Positions 22,919 through 33,248 of a DNA stretch of 64,000 bases are shown piece by piece. The position numbers and the translations under genes were made by a program. The stretch's first letter is position 1; every line of letters starts with the position of its first letter. The notes beneath the pieces were generated by a model. That model had not been told where the DNA came from. It made no database searches and was given only the letters and a program-made list of their open reading frames with translations. The stretch covers positions 18,419 to 82,418 of the forward strand of contig CACERG010000008.1 of NCBI GenBank assembly GCA_902561795.1, in the 5' to 3' direction. The stretch is from an uncultured Bacteroidota bacterium (lineage in GTDB: Bacteria > Bacteroidota > Bacteroidia > Flavobacteriales > Flavobacteriaceae).

Positions 22919-24325
22919 TTAATGCGTATTTCCCCTTCCTCCAGATGAAGAACTTCTTCCTGAAGAGGATCTATTAACACCTCCAGAATTAAATGAGGAA
23001 TTGCTTCTACTCAAATTATATGATCTGCTGAAAGAGTTATTATTAGAAGAATTTTTAGGTCTTACGATATTACTTCTTCTAACATTAGTATTTTGAGCTT
23101 TAACATTACTTCTAGCGCCTCTGTAACTACCTTCTTGAACTCGTGTGTAGGATCTGTTTCCACTGCTCATATTACTCTGAATTTGTCTAGCTTGAGGACT
23201 ATTGAAAATGATAGAGGACTCTCTGTTAAAATTTCTTTCAACCATTCGATTTTCAGTTCGTAGTCTACCTGAGCCAATTGATCTTTGGTTTGGTGTTTTT
23301 AAAATATTTGTATTCGCTTTCGAAAAGCTTGATGATCTGTTTCTATTAGCTAAATAATTTAAATTATTTGAATTTCTAATCGAGTTGAAATTATAACTTT
23401 GATTACTTCTTATTCGGTTTCTATCGTAACCCACAGAGGAGATTCTTCCAATTGAACCACTTCCTCTCCCAAGATTGAATCTAGTAATTATTTTTTCAAC
23501 ATTACGTGATTTGGAATTATCATTATTAGACTTATTAATTAAGCGTGAGTTTGAATTTCTATTAGATCTCTCGCCTCTTCCTGAATTAATTCTAGCTATT
23601 GTAGTTCTGTATGATCTAGAGCCACTTCTTCTAATATTATTTCCATAATAATCATTAAATCTATTATAATTATAATATCTATTAAACCAATTATTTCTGT
23701 AGCCAAATCCAGAAGCAAATCCTAACCCATAGGGGTTATAAAAACCACCAAAGAAATTATATGGATTGTAAAAAGTATCATATCCCCTCCATCTCCAGAA
23801 ATCTGCATATCTACCATATGGACTCCACATTGGAAAATTTGACCACGGACTCATAAATCCATTAAATCCGAATTGGAAAGGGGAGTAAAAATTATTATTC
23901 CAAAAGGGTGAATAATTAAAAGCAAACCCAGACAACCCCCATAAAAAGTTTGGATTATTGTTAAATAAGATTATCTCTGTTTGTGATGGATTTCCACCCC
24001 AAGGAATTTGACTTTTGTTAAGTTCAATATCTGTTGCATCTATTTCATCAATAGAATTATAAGAATCAATGTCAGTAAAATAAGTTTCATTTGAAGTTGA
24101 ACTTACATACCCATTTTTAGCAGCATCATTAAAATACTTTTTATAGTAATCATTATTTTCGTCTTTTTTCATCTCGCTTGATCTTGCACTATTGTTTGAT
24201 GCGTATATACCGTCATTATCAAAGTATGATGATCCTTGAAAGCTTCCACAACTGTATAAAAATAGGGTTAAAACGAGCAACAGTTGTTGACTATTCATTT
24301 TTGAAATCAAGTGAGATGTTTTCAT
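22919..24325 (-). CDS. Asn/Arg/Ser-rich low-complexity lipoprotein
   Basis: The protein begins with a lipoprotein signal ending in LFLYSC. I keep the ATG at 24325 because the ATG at 24298 would leave a signal without positive charge. Residues about 120-220 are rich in Trp, Phe, Tyr, Asn and Gly with many NPYNFFGGFYNP-like segments. The remainder to residue 468 is almost entirely Asn, Arg and Ser, ending in SSSGGRGNTH. The tail is highly basic and probably disordered. I recognise no domain. Similar proteins sit beside FadL-like genes in flavobacteria, and a surface or nucleic-acid/polyanion-binding role is only a guess. Confidence 0.75.
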   Translation of the reverse strand: MKTSHLISKMNSQQLLLVLTLFLYSCGSFQGSSYFDNDGIYASNNSARSSEMKKDENNDYYKKYFNDAAKNGYVSSTSNETYFTDIDSYNSIDEIDATDIELNKSQIPWGGNPSQTEIILFNNNPNFLWGLSGFAFNYSPFWNNNFYSPFQFGFNGFMSPWSNFPMWSPYGRYADFWRWRGYDTFYNPYNFFGGFYNPYGLGFASGFGYRNNWFNRYYNYNRFNDYYGNNIRRSGSRSYRTTIARINSGRGERSNRNSNSRLINKSNNDNSKSRNVEKIITRFNLGRGSGSIGRISSVGYDRNRIRSNQSYNFNSIRNSNNLNYLANRNRSSSFSKANTNILKTPNQRSIGSGRLRTENRMVERNFNRESSIIFNSPQARQIQSNMSSGNRSYTRVQEGSYRGARSNVKAQNTNVRRSNIVRPKNSSNNNSFSRSYNLSRSNSSFNSGGVNRSSSGRSSSSGGRGNTH

Positions 24326-24420
24326 AACAATTCATTTTAAATATGTGCTACAAAAGACTTAGTTTTGTATTACAATGTTACTATATATTTAGTTATGTCA
24401 AATTCTATGCCAAAAAATTT

Positions 24421-25899
24421 ATGCCAAAGAAATTAACACCTAGGGATAAAGATTACTCAAAATGGTACAACGAGATTGTAATTAATGCAGATCTTGCTGA
24501 AAACTCATCTGTAAGAGGATGTATGGTAATCAAACCCTATGGATATTCTATATGGGAAAAAATGCAGCATGAGTTAGATAAAATTTTTAAAAAGACTGGC
24601 CACCAAAATGCATATTTCCCTCTTTTTGTTCCAAAAAGTTTATTTGAGGCGGAAGAAAAAAATGCAGAAGGATTTGCTAAGGAATGTGCTGTTGTTACTC
24701 ACTACAGACTTAAAAATGATGAGAATAGCAAAGGTAAACTTATAGTTGACCCAAATGCGAAATTAGACGAAGAACTAGTAGTAAGACCTACAAGTGAGGC
24801 AGTAATATGGAATACATATAAATCATGGATTCAATCATATCGAGATTTACCCTTATTAATTAATCAGTGGGCCAATGTTGTGAGATGGGAAATGAGAACT
24901 AGACTCTTTTTAAGAACTTCTGAATTTTTATGGCAAGAAGGTCACACTGCTCATTCTACTAAAGAGGAGGCTTTAAAAGAGGCAAAATTGATGAATCAAG
25001 TGTATGCCGATTTTGTTGAAAATTTCATGGCCATCCCAGTAATTCAAGGCACAAAGTCAGTAAGCGAAAGATTTGCTGGTGCAGAGGAAACCTATTGTAT
25101 TGAAGCCTTAATGCAGGACGGTAAAGCGCTTCAAGCTGGAACATCTCATTTTTTAGGTCAAAATTTTGCAAAAGCATTTGATGTAAAATTCACGACAGAT
25201 TCCGGTAAATTAGATTATGTTTGGGCAACTTCGTGGGGAGTATCAACAAGACTTATAGGTGCATTAATTATGACACACAGTGATGACAAAGGTTTAGTTT
25301 TACCTCCTAATCTAGCACCTTATCAGGTGGTGATAATACCAATATATAAGGATTCGAATGAGTACAAATACGTAGAAAAAATTGCTGAAGATTTACTGTC
25401 TGAATTACAAAGCCAAAATATAAGAGTAAAATATGATAATCGTGATAAGTTCAAGCCAGGCTTTAAATTTAATGAGTATGAGCTAAAAGGAGTCCCAATT
25501 AGGCTAGCTATTGGACCCAAAGATGTGAATGATGGTACTGTTGAAATTGTTAGACGAGATAATTTTTCAAAAGAAACCGTAAAACAAAATGAAATTATTA
25601 AAGAGATAAGAGCTTTATTGAATGAAATACAAAATACTCTTTATTTAAAGGCAAAAAGATTCCAAGAAGAAAACACTACATACGTAGATAATTATGAGGA
25701 TTTTAAAGAAACTTTAAATAATAAAGGAGGATTTATCGCAGCTCATTGGGATGGCACAAATTCTACAGAAGAAGCTATAAAAAAAGAAACAAAAGCGACC
25801 ATTAGGTGCATACCCTTGGATTCGAAAGAGGAGAAGGGTTCTTGTATTTATTCAGGTAATCCATCAAACAAAAGAGTACTATTTGCAAAGGCTTACTAA
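24421..25899 (+). CDS. proS: Prolyl-tRNA synthetase (archaeal/eukaryal-like type)
   Basis: The start at 24421 gives [20 protein letters not shown], the usual N-terminus. The frame is open to an ATG at 24343, but those 26 residues do not belong to the family. Class II motifs include [28 protein letters not shown] and [15 protein letters not shown]. The C-terminus ends in LFAKAY, a terminal tyrosine typical of this shorter ProS type that lacks the bacterial editing insertion. It charges tRNA-Pro. It is divergent from the Asn-rich lipoprotein gene. Confidence 0.96.
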   Translation: MPKKLTPRDKDYSKWYNEIVINADLAENSSVRGCMVIKPYGYSIWEKMQHELDKIFKKTGHQNAYFPLFVPKSLFEAEEKNAEGFAKECAVVTHYRLKNDENSKGKLIVDPNAKLDEELVVRPTSEAVIWNTYKSWIQSYRDLPLLINQWANVVRWEMRTRLFLRTSEFLWQEGHTAHSTKEEALKEAKLMNQVYADFVENFMAIPVIQGTKSVSERFAGAEETYCIEALMQDGKALQAGTSHFLGQNFAKAFDVKFTTDSGKLDYVWATSWGVSTRLIGALIMTHSDDKGLVLPPNLAPYQVVIIPIYKDSNEYKYVEKIAEDLLSELQSQNIRVKYDNRDKFKPGFKFNEYELKGVPIRLAIGPKDVNDGTVEIVRRDNFSKETVKQNEIIKEIRALLNEIQNTLYLKAKRFQEENTTYVDNYEDFKETLNNKGGFIAAHWDGTNSTEEAIKKETKATIRCIPLDSKEEKGSCIYSGNPSNKRVLFAKAY

Positions 25900-25946
25900 T
25901 TAAAACTAAATATTAGGATTTCCTACTTTAATGAATTTTAATGCCC

Positions 25947-25977
25947 TTGTATAATAATATTTTTACGTGTACATTTG
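25947..25977 (+). promoter_or_regulatory. Promoter for tRNA-Glu and rpsT
   Basis: TTG at 25947-25949, 20 bases, then TACATTTG at 25970-25977. The tRNA begins 15 bases after the -7 box, close to the expected transcription start. rpsT follows the tRNA by 18 bases and probably shares this promoter. Confidence 0.7.
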
Positions 25978-25991
25978 CGCACAAAAATTAT

Positions 25992-26063
25992 GGCCCGTTC
26001 GTCTATTGGTTAGGACGCCAGGTTTTCATCCTGGAAAGAGGGGTTCGATTCCCCTACGGGCTA
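25992..26063 (+). tRNA. tRNA-Glu (anticodon TTC)
   Basis: A cloverleaf is formed: acceptor GGCCCGT with ACGGGCT (first pair G-U), anticodon stem CCAGG/CCTGG around TTTTCAT with anticodon TTC, and T arm AGGGG-TTCGATT-CCCCT. The discriminator is A and CCA is not encoded. Confidence 0.96.
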
Positions 26064-26081
26064 CAATTTAAATTTTAAAAT

Positions 26082-26336
26082 ATGGCAAATCATAAATCTG
26101 CACTTAAACGAATTAGATCAAACAATAAAAAAAGATTGTTAAATCGCTTTCAGCACAAAACAACCCGAAACGCAATTAAAAAACTTAAGGGCCTTACTTC
26201 TAAAAAGGAGGCAAAAAAACTCCTGCCTCTAGTCACATCATTAATTGACAAGCTGTCCAAAAAAAATATAGTCCATAAGAATAAAGCTGCAAATTTGAAA
26301 TCAAAACTTACAAAGCATGTTACAGCATTAAAATAG
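26082..26336 (+). CDS. rpsT: 30S ribosomal protein S20
   Basis: The 84-residue, Lys-rich, helical protein starts MANHKSALKRIRSNNKKR, the S20 signature, and ends with NKAANLKSKLTKHV. It binds 16S rRNA early in 30S assembly. It is convergent with rho, with 29 bases between the two stops. Confidence 0.97.
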   Translation: MANHKSALKRIRSNNKKRLLNRFQHKTTRNAIKKLKGLTSKKEAKKLLPLVTSLIDKLSKKNIVHKNKAANLKSKLTKHVTALK

Positions 26337-26365
26337 CTAAACAAAGTTTTTTACACATAACTTAT

Positions 26366-27895
26366 TTAAGAGTTCATAGAAATTAAAAACTCCTCGTTAT
26401 TCTGTGTCCTAGTAAACCTATCGTTAATAAATTCCATTGCTTCAACTGGATTCATATCAGCTAGATATTTCCTCATTATCCACATTCTTTTTATTGTATT
26501 TTCATCAAGCAATAGATCGTCGCGGCGAGTACTTGAAGAAACCAGATCAATTGCGGGAAAAATTCTTCGATTTGCAATTCTTCTATCTAATTGGAGCTCC
26601 ATATTTCCAGTACCCTTAAATTCTTCAAATATAACTTCATCCATTTTTGAACCAGTTTCGGTTAATGCTGTGGCTATTATTGAAAGAGAACCACCTTTTT
26701 CAATATTTCTAGCTGCACCAAAAAACCTTTTTGGCTTATGTAGAGCATTAGCGTCTACACCACCACTTAAAATTTTGCCTGATGCTGGTTGAACTGTATT
26801 ATATGCTCTAGCCAATCGAGTTATTGAATCTAAAAGGATAACAACATCGTGACCACATTCAACTAATCTTTTGGCTTTTTCTAAAACTATATTTGCAACT
26901 TTTACATGTCTTTCGGCTGGTTCATCAAATGTTGATGCAACTACTTCACCATCTACATTTCGTTGCATATCTGTAACTTCCTCAGGCCTTTCATCTATTA
27001 ATAAAATCAGTTGGTAAACTTCGGGATGGTTTGCAGCTATTGAATTTGCTATATCCTTAAGAAGCATTGTTTTACCAGTCTTAGGTTGTGAAACTATCAT
27101 TCCACGCTGGCCTTTTCCAATAGGACAAAATAAATCCATAATTCTTGAGGAAATTGTACTTTGCTTTTCTGAGATATTAAATTTATCCTCTGGAAATAGG
27201 GGTGTAAGGTGCTCAAAAGATACTCTGTCTCTTACAACTTTTGGATCTAAACCATTTATTTTATCGACCTTTATTAAAGGAAAGTATTTTTCTCCTTCTT
27301 TTGGAGGTCTTACTGAACCAAGGACTGTGTCACCTGTTTTTAATCCGAATAATCTGATTTGAGACTGGGAAACATAAACGTCATCAGGAGATGATAAATA
27401 ATTATAGTCAGATGATCTTAAAAATCCATATCCTTCTGACATCATCTCAAGAACACCTTCCGTTTCTACAATACCATCAAATTCAAAATCAGGTTGTCTA
27501 TACCTGCTTTTGTTGTCTTTATTGTGGTTGTGATCTGTACGATTATTTAGCTTGTTTTTATGAATATTATTTTTTGAAAAATGGTTATTACCTTGGCCAT
27601 CTTTTTGAGAATTATTTTGCTCGTTTTCAGGTTTATTTTTGTTTTTTATTTTTTGAATTGGCAAAATTTTACTTAGTGTTTTCTTTTCAAAATCTGTTTT
27701 ACGAATAGATATTGGCCTATCCTTATTTTGTTGCAGTTCTTTTTTATCTTCTTCTGGTTTAGAAGCAATAAAATCAACTATTTGGTATATTAAATCTAGT
27801 TTTTTTTGTCCAGCAGTGCTTTTCAAACCAATTTTTTTAGCTATTTCCTGTAATTCGGATAATTTCTTTGTTTTAAGATTTGCTATTTCGTACAT
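26366..27895 (-). CDS. rho: Transcription termination factor Rho
   Basis: The 509-residue protein has an N-terminal Rho_N helix bundle ([16 protein letters not shown]), a Lys/Asn/Gln-rich disordered insertion at about residues 55-135, the cold-shock RNA-binding segment ([15 protein letters not shown]), and a RecA-type ATPase with Walker [11 protein letters not shown] and the [13 protein letters not shown] strand. It is a hexameric RNA helicase that ends transcription. The long insertion is a usual trait of Bacteroidota Rho. Confidence 0.97.
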   Translation of the reverse strand: MYEIANLKTKKLSELQEIAKKIGLKSTAGQKKLDLIYQIVDFIASKPEEDKKELQQNKDRPISIRKTDFEKKTLSKILPIQKIKNKNKPENEQNNSQKDGQGNNHFSKNNIHKNKLNNRTDHNHNKDNKSRYRQPDFEFDGIVETEGVLEMMSEGYGFLRSSDYNYLSSPDDVYVSQSQIRLFGLKTGDTVLGSVRPPKEGEKYFPLIKVDKINGLDPKVVRDRVSFEHLTPLFPEDKFNISEKQSTISSRIMDLFCPIGKGQRGMIVSQPKTGKTMLLKDIANSIAANHPEVYQLILLIDERPEEVTDMQRNVDGEVVASTFDEPAERHVKVANIVLEKAKRLVECGHDVVILLDSITRLARAYNTVQPASGKILSGGVDANALHKPKRFFGAARNIEKGGSLSIIATALTETGSKMDEVIFEEFKGTGNMELQLDRRIANRRIFPAIDLVSSSTRRDDLLLDENTIKRMWIMRKYLADMNPVEAMEFINDRFTRTQNNEEFLISMNS

Positions 27896-28030
27896 TAAAT
27901 ATTTATGATTTTATCCAAACTCTAAAACATTATTTGGAGATTCGGATTTTGTAAATTGTAGATAGCAATAATACAAATTTTATTTAAAATAAAAAGTTTA
28001 AAAAAAAAATTAATTTTTAAAAAATTAAAA

Positions 28031-28408
28031 ATGATTCAGCGTATACAAACATTTTACTTATTGCTTTCCTTAATTATTTCCATTTTTATTTATGCATATT
28101 CATTCGAAACTCTAAGTAGCACATTAATATCTAAATCACATTTTTTTCTGATTTCAGCTACAATTTTAATTTTTACAATTTTACTTTATAAAAAAAGAAA
28201 TCTTCAATCATTTATTTGCTTATCATTATTTATCTTAAACCTAATTGTCCTTCTTTTATTAACGTACCTGTTTATAAATAATTTGTATTTGGATCTAGTT
28301 ATTGTTTTGCCAACACTTATACTGATTCAGCAAATTCTAATTTTCTTAGCCCGTAAATCAATTATAAAAGATGAAAATTTAGTTCGTTCTATTGACAGAT
28401 TGAGATAA
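28031..28408 (+). CDS. DUF4293-type integral membrane protein
   Basis: The 125-residue protein begins MIQRIQTFYLLLSLI, the characteristic N-terminus of the DUF4293 family, and has four hydrophobic helices followed by a short basic tail. The family is found next to rho in Bacteroidota. Its function is unknown. It diverges from rho and ends 3 bases before the stop of the phosphoesterase gene on the other strand. Confidence 0.85.
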   Translation: MIQRIQTFYLLLSLIISIFIYAYSFETLSSTLISKSHFFLISATILIFTILLYKKRNLQSFICLSLFILNLIVLLLLTYLFINNLYLDLVIVLPTLILIQQILIFLARKSIIKDENLVRSIDRLR

Positions 28409-28411
28409 CTT

Positions 28412-28903
28412 TTATTTTAACTCTATAACAAATAAATTTTTTATAGTACTCTTCTGTAGACTAAATTTTAACATTGTTCTTTTTTTGTGAAATCCATAAA
28501 CACCTGCTGCACCAGGATTAAGGTGCAAGTGGTTATACTTTTTATCTTGAATAACTTTCAATATATGAGAATGACCACATATAAATAAATTAGGATTATA
28601 TTTTTGGATTAATTCTATAGCATTTCTATTATATCTTCCAGGATAACCTGCAATGTGAGTCATAACAACTCTAATTCCTTCGCTCTCAAAAATTAAATTT
28701 TTTTCAGTCATCATGCGAATTTCATTGCTGTCAATATTACCATAGACAGCTTTAATTGGTTTTAATAATTTAATACTATCAATTACCCTAGTATCTCCTA
28801 TGTCACCGGCATGCCAGACTTCATCAACATAATTTGCATATGAAATTATTTTTTCATCAATATATCCATGTGTATCAGAAAGCAGTAATATTTTCTTAAG
28901 CAT
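28412..28903 (-). CDS. YfcE/MJ0936-type metallophosphoesterase
   Basis: The compact 163-residue calcineurin-like phosphoesterase has all metal motifs: LLSDTHGYID, WHAGDIGD, VYGNIDS, THIAGYPG and CGHSHILK. Family enzymes hydrolyse phosphodiesters with two metal ions, and the physiological substrate is unknown. It is divergent from truA. Confidence 0.92.
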   Translation of the reverse strand: MLKKILLLSDTHGYIDEKIISYANYVDEVWHAGDIGDTRVIDSIKLLKPIKAVYGNIDSNEIRMMTEKNLIFESEGIRVVMTHIAGYPGRYNRNAIELIQKYNPNLFICGHSHILKVIQDKKYNHLHLNPGAAGVYGFHKKRTMLKFSLQKSTIKNLFVIELK

Positions 28904-28958
28904 TAATAAAAATAAATTAATTACAAATATTTTTATTAAGTCAGAGACGTTATTTTAA

Positions 28959-28989
28959 TTGTTCTAAAGACTAAATCAAAGTATATTTG
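28959..28989 (+). promoter_or_regulatory. Promoter for truA (places its start codon)
   Basis: TTG at 28959-28961, 20 bases, then TATATTTG at 28982-28989. Transcription should start near 28996. This is downstream of the TTG triplet at 28987 that could otherwise be read as the truA start, so that start is excluded. Confidence 0.68.
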
Positions 28990-29001
28990 AACCAAAAAAA
29001 A

Positions 29002-29748
29002 GTGCGTTTTTTTATTAATTTTTCTTTTAAAGGTACAAATTATCATGGATGGCAATCCCAACCAAACGCAAACTCAATTCAAGATGAAATGGAAAGGGCA
29101 ATGTCAATTTTACTTGATGAACAAATTAAACTTATTGCTTCAGGAAGAACTGATTCTGGAGTTCATGCACATAAAATGATTGCACATTTTGACGCTAAAT
29201 TCCACTCAAATCTAAATAGTGATTTCGTTTATAAGCTTAATCAATTTTTACCGGATGATATTTCTGTTAATTCAATCAGAAGAGTAAAAGATGATGCACA
29301 CGCAAGATTTGACGCTTTATCCAGAACATACGAGTATTTCATAAATTCCAAAAAAACTCCTTTTGGAAACGAATTTCATTATAATCTTGACCAATCATTA
29401 GATATAAAAGCCATGAAAGAAGCTACAAAGTTACTTATCCAATATGATGATTTTGAGTGTTTTTCAAAGTCAAGAACAGATGTAAAAACTTTTATATGCA
29501 ATATAAGTTTTGCGGATTGGACTCTAATAGAGAATGGTTATAAATTTACGATAACAGCAAATCGATTTCTACGCAATATGGTCCGTGCAATCGTAGGCAC
29601 AATATTAGATATTGGTTTAAAAAAGAAATTTTTAGATGATTTGAAAGCAATAATTGAAAATAAGGATAGATCTCTTGCTGGTTTTTCTGTCCCAGCAAAA
29701 GGCTTATTTTTAAAGGAAATTGAATATCCAAAAAATATTTACTTATAA
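29002..29748 (+). CDS. truA: tRNA pseudouridine synthase A
   Basis: The core is FKGTNYHGWQSQPNANS, the catalytic aspartate in ASGRTDSGVHA, and FLRNMVRAIVGT. The enzyme makes pseudouridine at tRNA positions 38-40. I chose the GTG at 29002 (MRFFINFSFKGT), because it matches the family N-terminus and because the promoter -7 box covers the TTG at 28987. The resulting leader would be only a few bases. The ABC exporter gene starts 1 base after the stop. Confidence 0.94.
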   Translation: MRFFINFSFKGTNYHGWQSQPNANSIQDEMERAMSILLDEQIKLIASGRTDSGVHAHKMIAHFDAKFHSNLNSDFVYKLNQFLPDDISVNSIRRVKDDAHARFDALSRTYEYFINSKKTPFGNEFHYNLDQSLDIKAMKEATKLLIQYDDFECFSKSRTDVKTFICNISFADWTLIENGYKFTITANRFLRNMVRAIVGTILDIGLKKKFLDDLKAIIENKDRSLAGFSVPAKGLFLKEIEYPKNIYL

Positions 29749-29749
29749 A

Positions 29750-31519
29750 ATGTCGGATATAACAGGAAAAATCTTTGATGTAAAACTTTTTAAAAAACTA
29801 AGTTTTTTCATAACTCCATACAAAGTAACCTACTACATTGTTATGTTTTCAGCAATTTCGCTTTCATTATCTTCTACGTTGACACCATATTTTCTAAAGG
29901 TTATTGTCGATGATTACATTAGACCTAAGGATTATTCGGGTATGGTTTTTTTTGTTATTCTTATGCTTGTAACGTTATTTCTTGAAGTTGTTTTTCAATT
30001 TCTTTTTGTCTTTTATGCCAATTGGTTGGGTCAGAGCGTAATAAAAGATTTAAGAATAAAATTATTTAATAGAATTATTAATTTCAAAATGGCATATTTT
30101 GATAATACAGCGATTGGTCGTTTAGTAACCAGATCGGTTAGTGATATTGAAACCATAGCAAGTATTTTTTCACAAGGGTTATTTATGATAATTGCAGACT
30201 TATTAAAAATGTCTCTTGTTGTAATTGTAATGCTTTATGTAGATTGGGAATTATCACTTATAGTTTTTTCAATTCTTCCTATCATTGTTTACGCAACACG
30301 CCTTTTTCAAAAATCTATGAAAAAAGCCTTTGAAGAAGTAAGATCTCAAGTTGCAAGCTTAAATTCTTTTGTTCAAGAAAGGATAAGTGGTATAAAAATA
30401 GTGCAACTATTTAATAGAGAAAAAATTGAATATAAAAATTTTCTTAGTATCAATGAAAAACATAAAAAAGCATGGTTAAAAACTGTCTGGTTTAATTCAA
30501 TTTTTTTTCCAGTTGCTGAAATTGCATCATCAGTTACCATTGGTCTAATTGTCTGGTATGGTGGATTTAATATTTTATCAAATGGGAAAATTTCATTAGG
30601 TGTAATTTTTCTATTTATCCAAATGTCACAAATGTTATTTAGACCATTGAGGCAAATAGCGGATAAATTTAACTCGTTACAGATGGGTATGGTGGCTGCT
30701 GAAAGAATTTTTAGAATTATAGAAACTAACAGCGCTATAAAAAATAACGGCAATATCATTGCAAAGTCTGTTCGTGGAAAAATCAATTTTAAAAAATTGA
30801 AATTTTCTTATGTTTCTGGACAGACTGTTTTAAATAATTTTTCACTTAATATCAGACCTGGTGAAAAGATTGCTATTGTTGGTGCAACAGGTTCAGGAAA
30901 ATCAACCATTATTAATTTGTTATGCAGATTATATGATTTCAAAAGTGGTGACATTTTAATTGATGATATATCCATTAAGGAGTATGAAATTTTTTCTTTA
31001 AGAAAACATGTTTCATTAGTACCGCAAGATGTATTTTTATTTGCTGACAGCTTGTATAATAATATTACACTTCATAATGAAAAAATTACGATAGAAAAAG
31101 TTTTAAAAGCTTCTAGAGAATTAGGAATACATGAATTTATCAAATCACTTCCAGGAGGTTATGATTATAATGTTAGAGAGCGTGGAATAATGTTATCCTC
31201 TGGGCAACGTCAATTAATTGCATTTTTGAGAGCATACGTAACTGATCCTTCGATATTGGTTCTTGATGAGGCAACTTCATCTGTTGACACTTATACTGAA
31301 GAATCAATTCAAAGAGCGATTGAAAAAATAACAATTGGCAAAACATCCATAATTATTGCTCATCGTTTGACAACAATAAGAAGTGCTGATAGGATAATAG
31401 TTTTAGAAGATGGTAAAATTGTAGAACAAGGAACCCACAATGAGTTGATTAAAGTCCCAGGTGGTCATTATTTGAATCTTTATGAAGTTCAACTCGCAAA
31501 TGAGTTTTCATCTTTATAA
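29750..31519 (+). CDS. MsbA-like ABC exporter (membrane domain plus ATPase)
   Basis: From the ATG at 29750 the protein has about six membrane helices (residues 20-300) and an ATPase with Walker A GATGSGKST, the Q-loop in LVPQDVFLF, signature LSSGQRQL and Walker B ILVLDEATS. This is a half-transporter acting as a homodimer, of the MsbA/lipid- or drug-exporter type. The in-frame TTG at 29720 is inside truA and not preferred. It is co-transcribed with truA and convergent with cdaA. Confidence 0.93.
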   Translation: MSDITGKIFDVKLFKKLSFFITPYKVTYYIVMFSAISLSLSSTLTPYFLKVIVDDYIRPKDYSGMVFFVILMLVTLFLEVVFQFLFVFYANWLGQSVIKDLRIKLFNRIINFKMAYFDNTAIGRLVTRSVSDIETIASIFSQGLFMIIADLLKMSLVVIVMLYVDWELSLIVFSILPIIVYATRLFQKSMKKAFEEVRSQVASLNSFVQERISGIKIVQLFNREKIEYKNFLSINEKHKKAWLKTVWFNSIFFPVAEIASSVTIGLIVWYGGFNILSNGKISLGVIFLFIQMSQMLFRPLRQIADKFNSLQMGMVAAERIFRIIETNSAIKNNGNIIAKSVRGKINFKKLKFSYVSGQTVLNNFSLNIRPGEKIAIVGATGSGKSTIINLLCRLYDFKSGDILIDDISIKEYEIFSLRKHVSLVPQDVFLFADSLYNNITLHNEKITIEKVLKASRELGIHEFIKSLPGGYDYNVRERGIMLSSGQRQLIAFLRAYVTDPSILVLDEATSSVDTYTEESIQRAIEKITIGKTSIIIAHRLTTIRSADRIIVLEDGKIVEQGTHNELIKVPGGHYLNLYEVQLANEFSSL

Positions 31520-31523
31520 ATCT

Positions 31524-32312
31524 TTATTCATTTAGATCTTGAATTAATTTTTCCTTTAATTCATTGGTAGAATTTATCTTAATAAACTCACCATTTTTGA
31601 CATAAACTAATTTTCCAGTTTGCTCAGAGATTACTATTGTTAAAGAATCTGTTTTTTCAGAAATACCTAATGCTGCTCTATGTCTTAAGCCGTATCTAGA
31701 TGGAACGTCTGAGCTATCACTTACAGGTAAAATAACTCTGGTGGCTGTTATTTGGTTATTTTCTATTATTATTGCACCATCATGAAGTGGACTATTTTTA
31801 AAAAAGATTGTTTCGAGAACCTGAGGTGTTAGTTTAATTTGTGTAATATTACTCTCATTAAGAGTAAAATCTAATGTATTGCTTCTTTGTAATACGATTA
31901 TTGCACCAGTTTTTCTTTTAGACATCTCTGAGCATGAGTTAATTAAAACATTAATGTCTAAATTTGATGAGTCTTTATTTTGATTTAAAAATTTAAAGTA
32001 GCGAACAACATTTCTTCTATTCGTGAAGTTTGTTGATCCTAGAAGTAGTAAAAACTTTCTAATTTCTTGCTGAAAAACTACAATAAGTGCGAAAAAGCCA
32101 ACACTGATAAATTTCCCTAGTAAGTTACTTAATACATCCATATTTAAAAGATCCGTCAATTTCCAAATGAGATAAACTATCACAATACCAATGAAAATAT
32201 TAATTGCAACGGTACCCTTAACCAGTTTATACATGTAAAAAAGTAATAAGGCAACTAAGAGTATGTCAATTATATCAACAAAAGAAAAATCAACAAAATC
32301 AGTAATATTCAA
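31524..32312 (-). CDS. cdaA: Diadenylate cyclase CdaA (c-di-AMP synthase)
   Basis: Three N-terminal membrane helices (to about residue 85) precede a DAC domain with the catalytic DGA at residues 178-180 (PLHDGAIII) and the RHR of GLRHRAALG at 210-212. The enzyme joins two ATP to make cyclic di-AMP, which controls potassium and osmolyte balance and cell-wall homeostasis in many bacteria. It lies 30 bases after folP on the same strand, a pairing common in Bacteroidota. Confidence 0.95.
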   Translation of the reverse strand: MNITDFVDFSFVDIIDILLVALLLFYMYKLVKGTVAINIFIGIVIVYLIWKLTDLLNMDVLSNLLGKFISVGFFALIVVFQQEIRKFLLLLGSTNFTNRRNVVRYFKFLNQNKDSSNLDINVLINSCSEMSKRKTGAIIVLQRSNTLDFTLNESNITQIKLTPQVLETIFFKNSPLHDGAIIIENNQITATRVILPVSDSSDVPSRYGLRHRAALGISEKTDSLTIVISEQTGKLVYVKNGEFIKINSTNELKEKLIQDLNE

Positions 32313-32342
32313 TGAATTAAATTTTTATAAAATTAAAAAAAA

Positions 32343-33185
32343 CTATTGGAGTGTTTCCCATAAGGTAATACATTCTTTAGCTTCCTTTACATCATGTACT
32401 CTTAAAATTTTTGCCCCTCTTTCCAAAGCCCATGCATGAACTGCTGTTGTTGCATTCAAGGCGAATTCAGGTAAAATATCTAATTTTTTGTAGATCATTG
32501 ATTTTCTTGATAAACCCACTAGAATGGGATAGTCAAATATTTTAAAATCATTGAGATTTTTTAATAATTCATAATTATGTGACTCACTTTTACCAAATCC
32601 AAATCCTGGATCAATTATTATATTTTTTATTCCTTTATTTTTCGCCTGATTAATTTTTTTATCAAAAAAATCAATAATTTCTCTGGTGACATTTCTGTAT
32701 TCAGGTTGTTTTTGCATTGAAGTTGGTATCCCTTTCATGTGCATAACAACGTAGGGCAGTTGATATTTCCCTAATAATGAAAACATTTTATCGTCAAAAC
32801 TTCCAGCTGAAATGTCATTTATAATACTGACTCCCATTTCAATTGATATTTTAGCTACCTCACTATTATAAGTATCAATTGAAAAATAAAAGTCATTAAA
32901 TTCTTTCAAAATTTTTTCTAGATAGGGTATCAAGAGTTCAATTTCGTCATTAGAGTTTATAATTTTACTCCCCGGTTTACTTGAATGAACTCCAATATCA
33001 ATAAAATGGGCACCTTCATTTATCATTTTTTCACATTGTAACAAACACTTTTTTAAAGTATTATACTTTCCGCCATCATAAAATGAATCTTTGGTTAGAT
33101 TTAGAATCCCCATTATTTTGGGAGATTTTAAATCAACTTTATTATCTCGAATATTTAGAAAATCGGATGTGTATTTCTTTTTAAT
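32343..33185 (-). CDS. folP: Dihydropteroate synthase (probable ATT start)
   Basis: The TIM-barrel motifs are MGILNLTKDSFYDGG, SIDTYNSEVA, INDISAGSFD, the pABA-site IIDPGFGFGKS and LVGLSRKSM. The first ATG (33113) would begin inside the first barrel strand. In frame upstream the sequence continues with the family N-terminus (DFLNIRDNKVDLKSPKI) back to a TAA at about 33216-33214, but with no ATG, GTG or TTG. I propose ATT at 33185 as start. The enzyme condenses pABA with the pterin diphosphate for folate synthesis and is the sulfonamide target. It is probably in an operon with cdaA. Confidence 0.9.
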   Translation of the reverse strand: MKKKYTSDFLNIRDNKVDLKSPKIMGILNLTKDSFYDGGKYNTLKKCLLQCEKMINEGAHFIDIGVHSSKPGSKIINSNDEIELLIPYLEKILKEFNDFYFSIDTYNSEVAKISIEMGVSIINDISAGSFDDKMFSLLGKYQLPYVVMHMKGIPTSMQKQPEYRNVTREIIDFFDKKINQAKNKGIKNIIIDPGFGFGKSESHNYELLKNLNDFKIFDYPILVGLSRKSMIYKKLDILPEFALNATTAVHAWALERGAKILRVHDVKEAKECITLWETLQ

Positions 33186-33248
33186 AAATTTTAAGTGTTT
33201 TAAAGATTTTTAGGAAATAAGTTAGAAATTTATATCAAATTTAATTAA

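Noticed and set aside
24343..24420. 26-codon N-terminal extension of proS
   Set aside because: The extension has no family counterpart. The ATG at 24421 begins the known ProS N-terminus.
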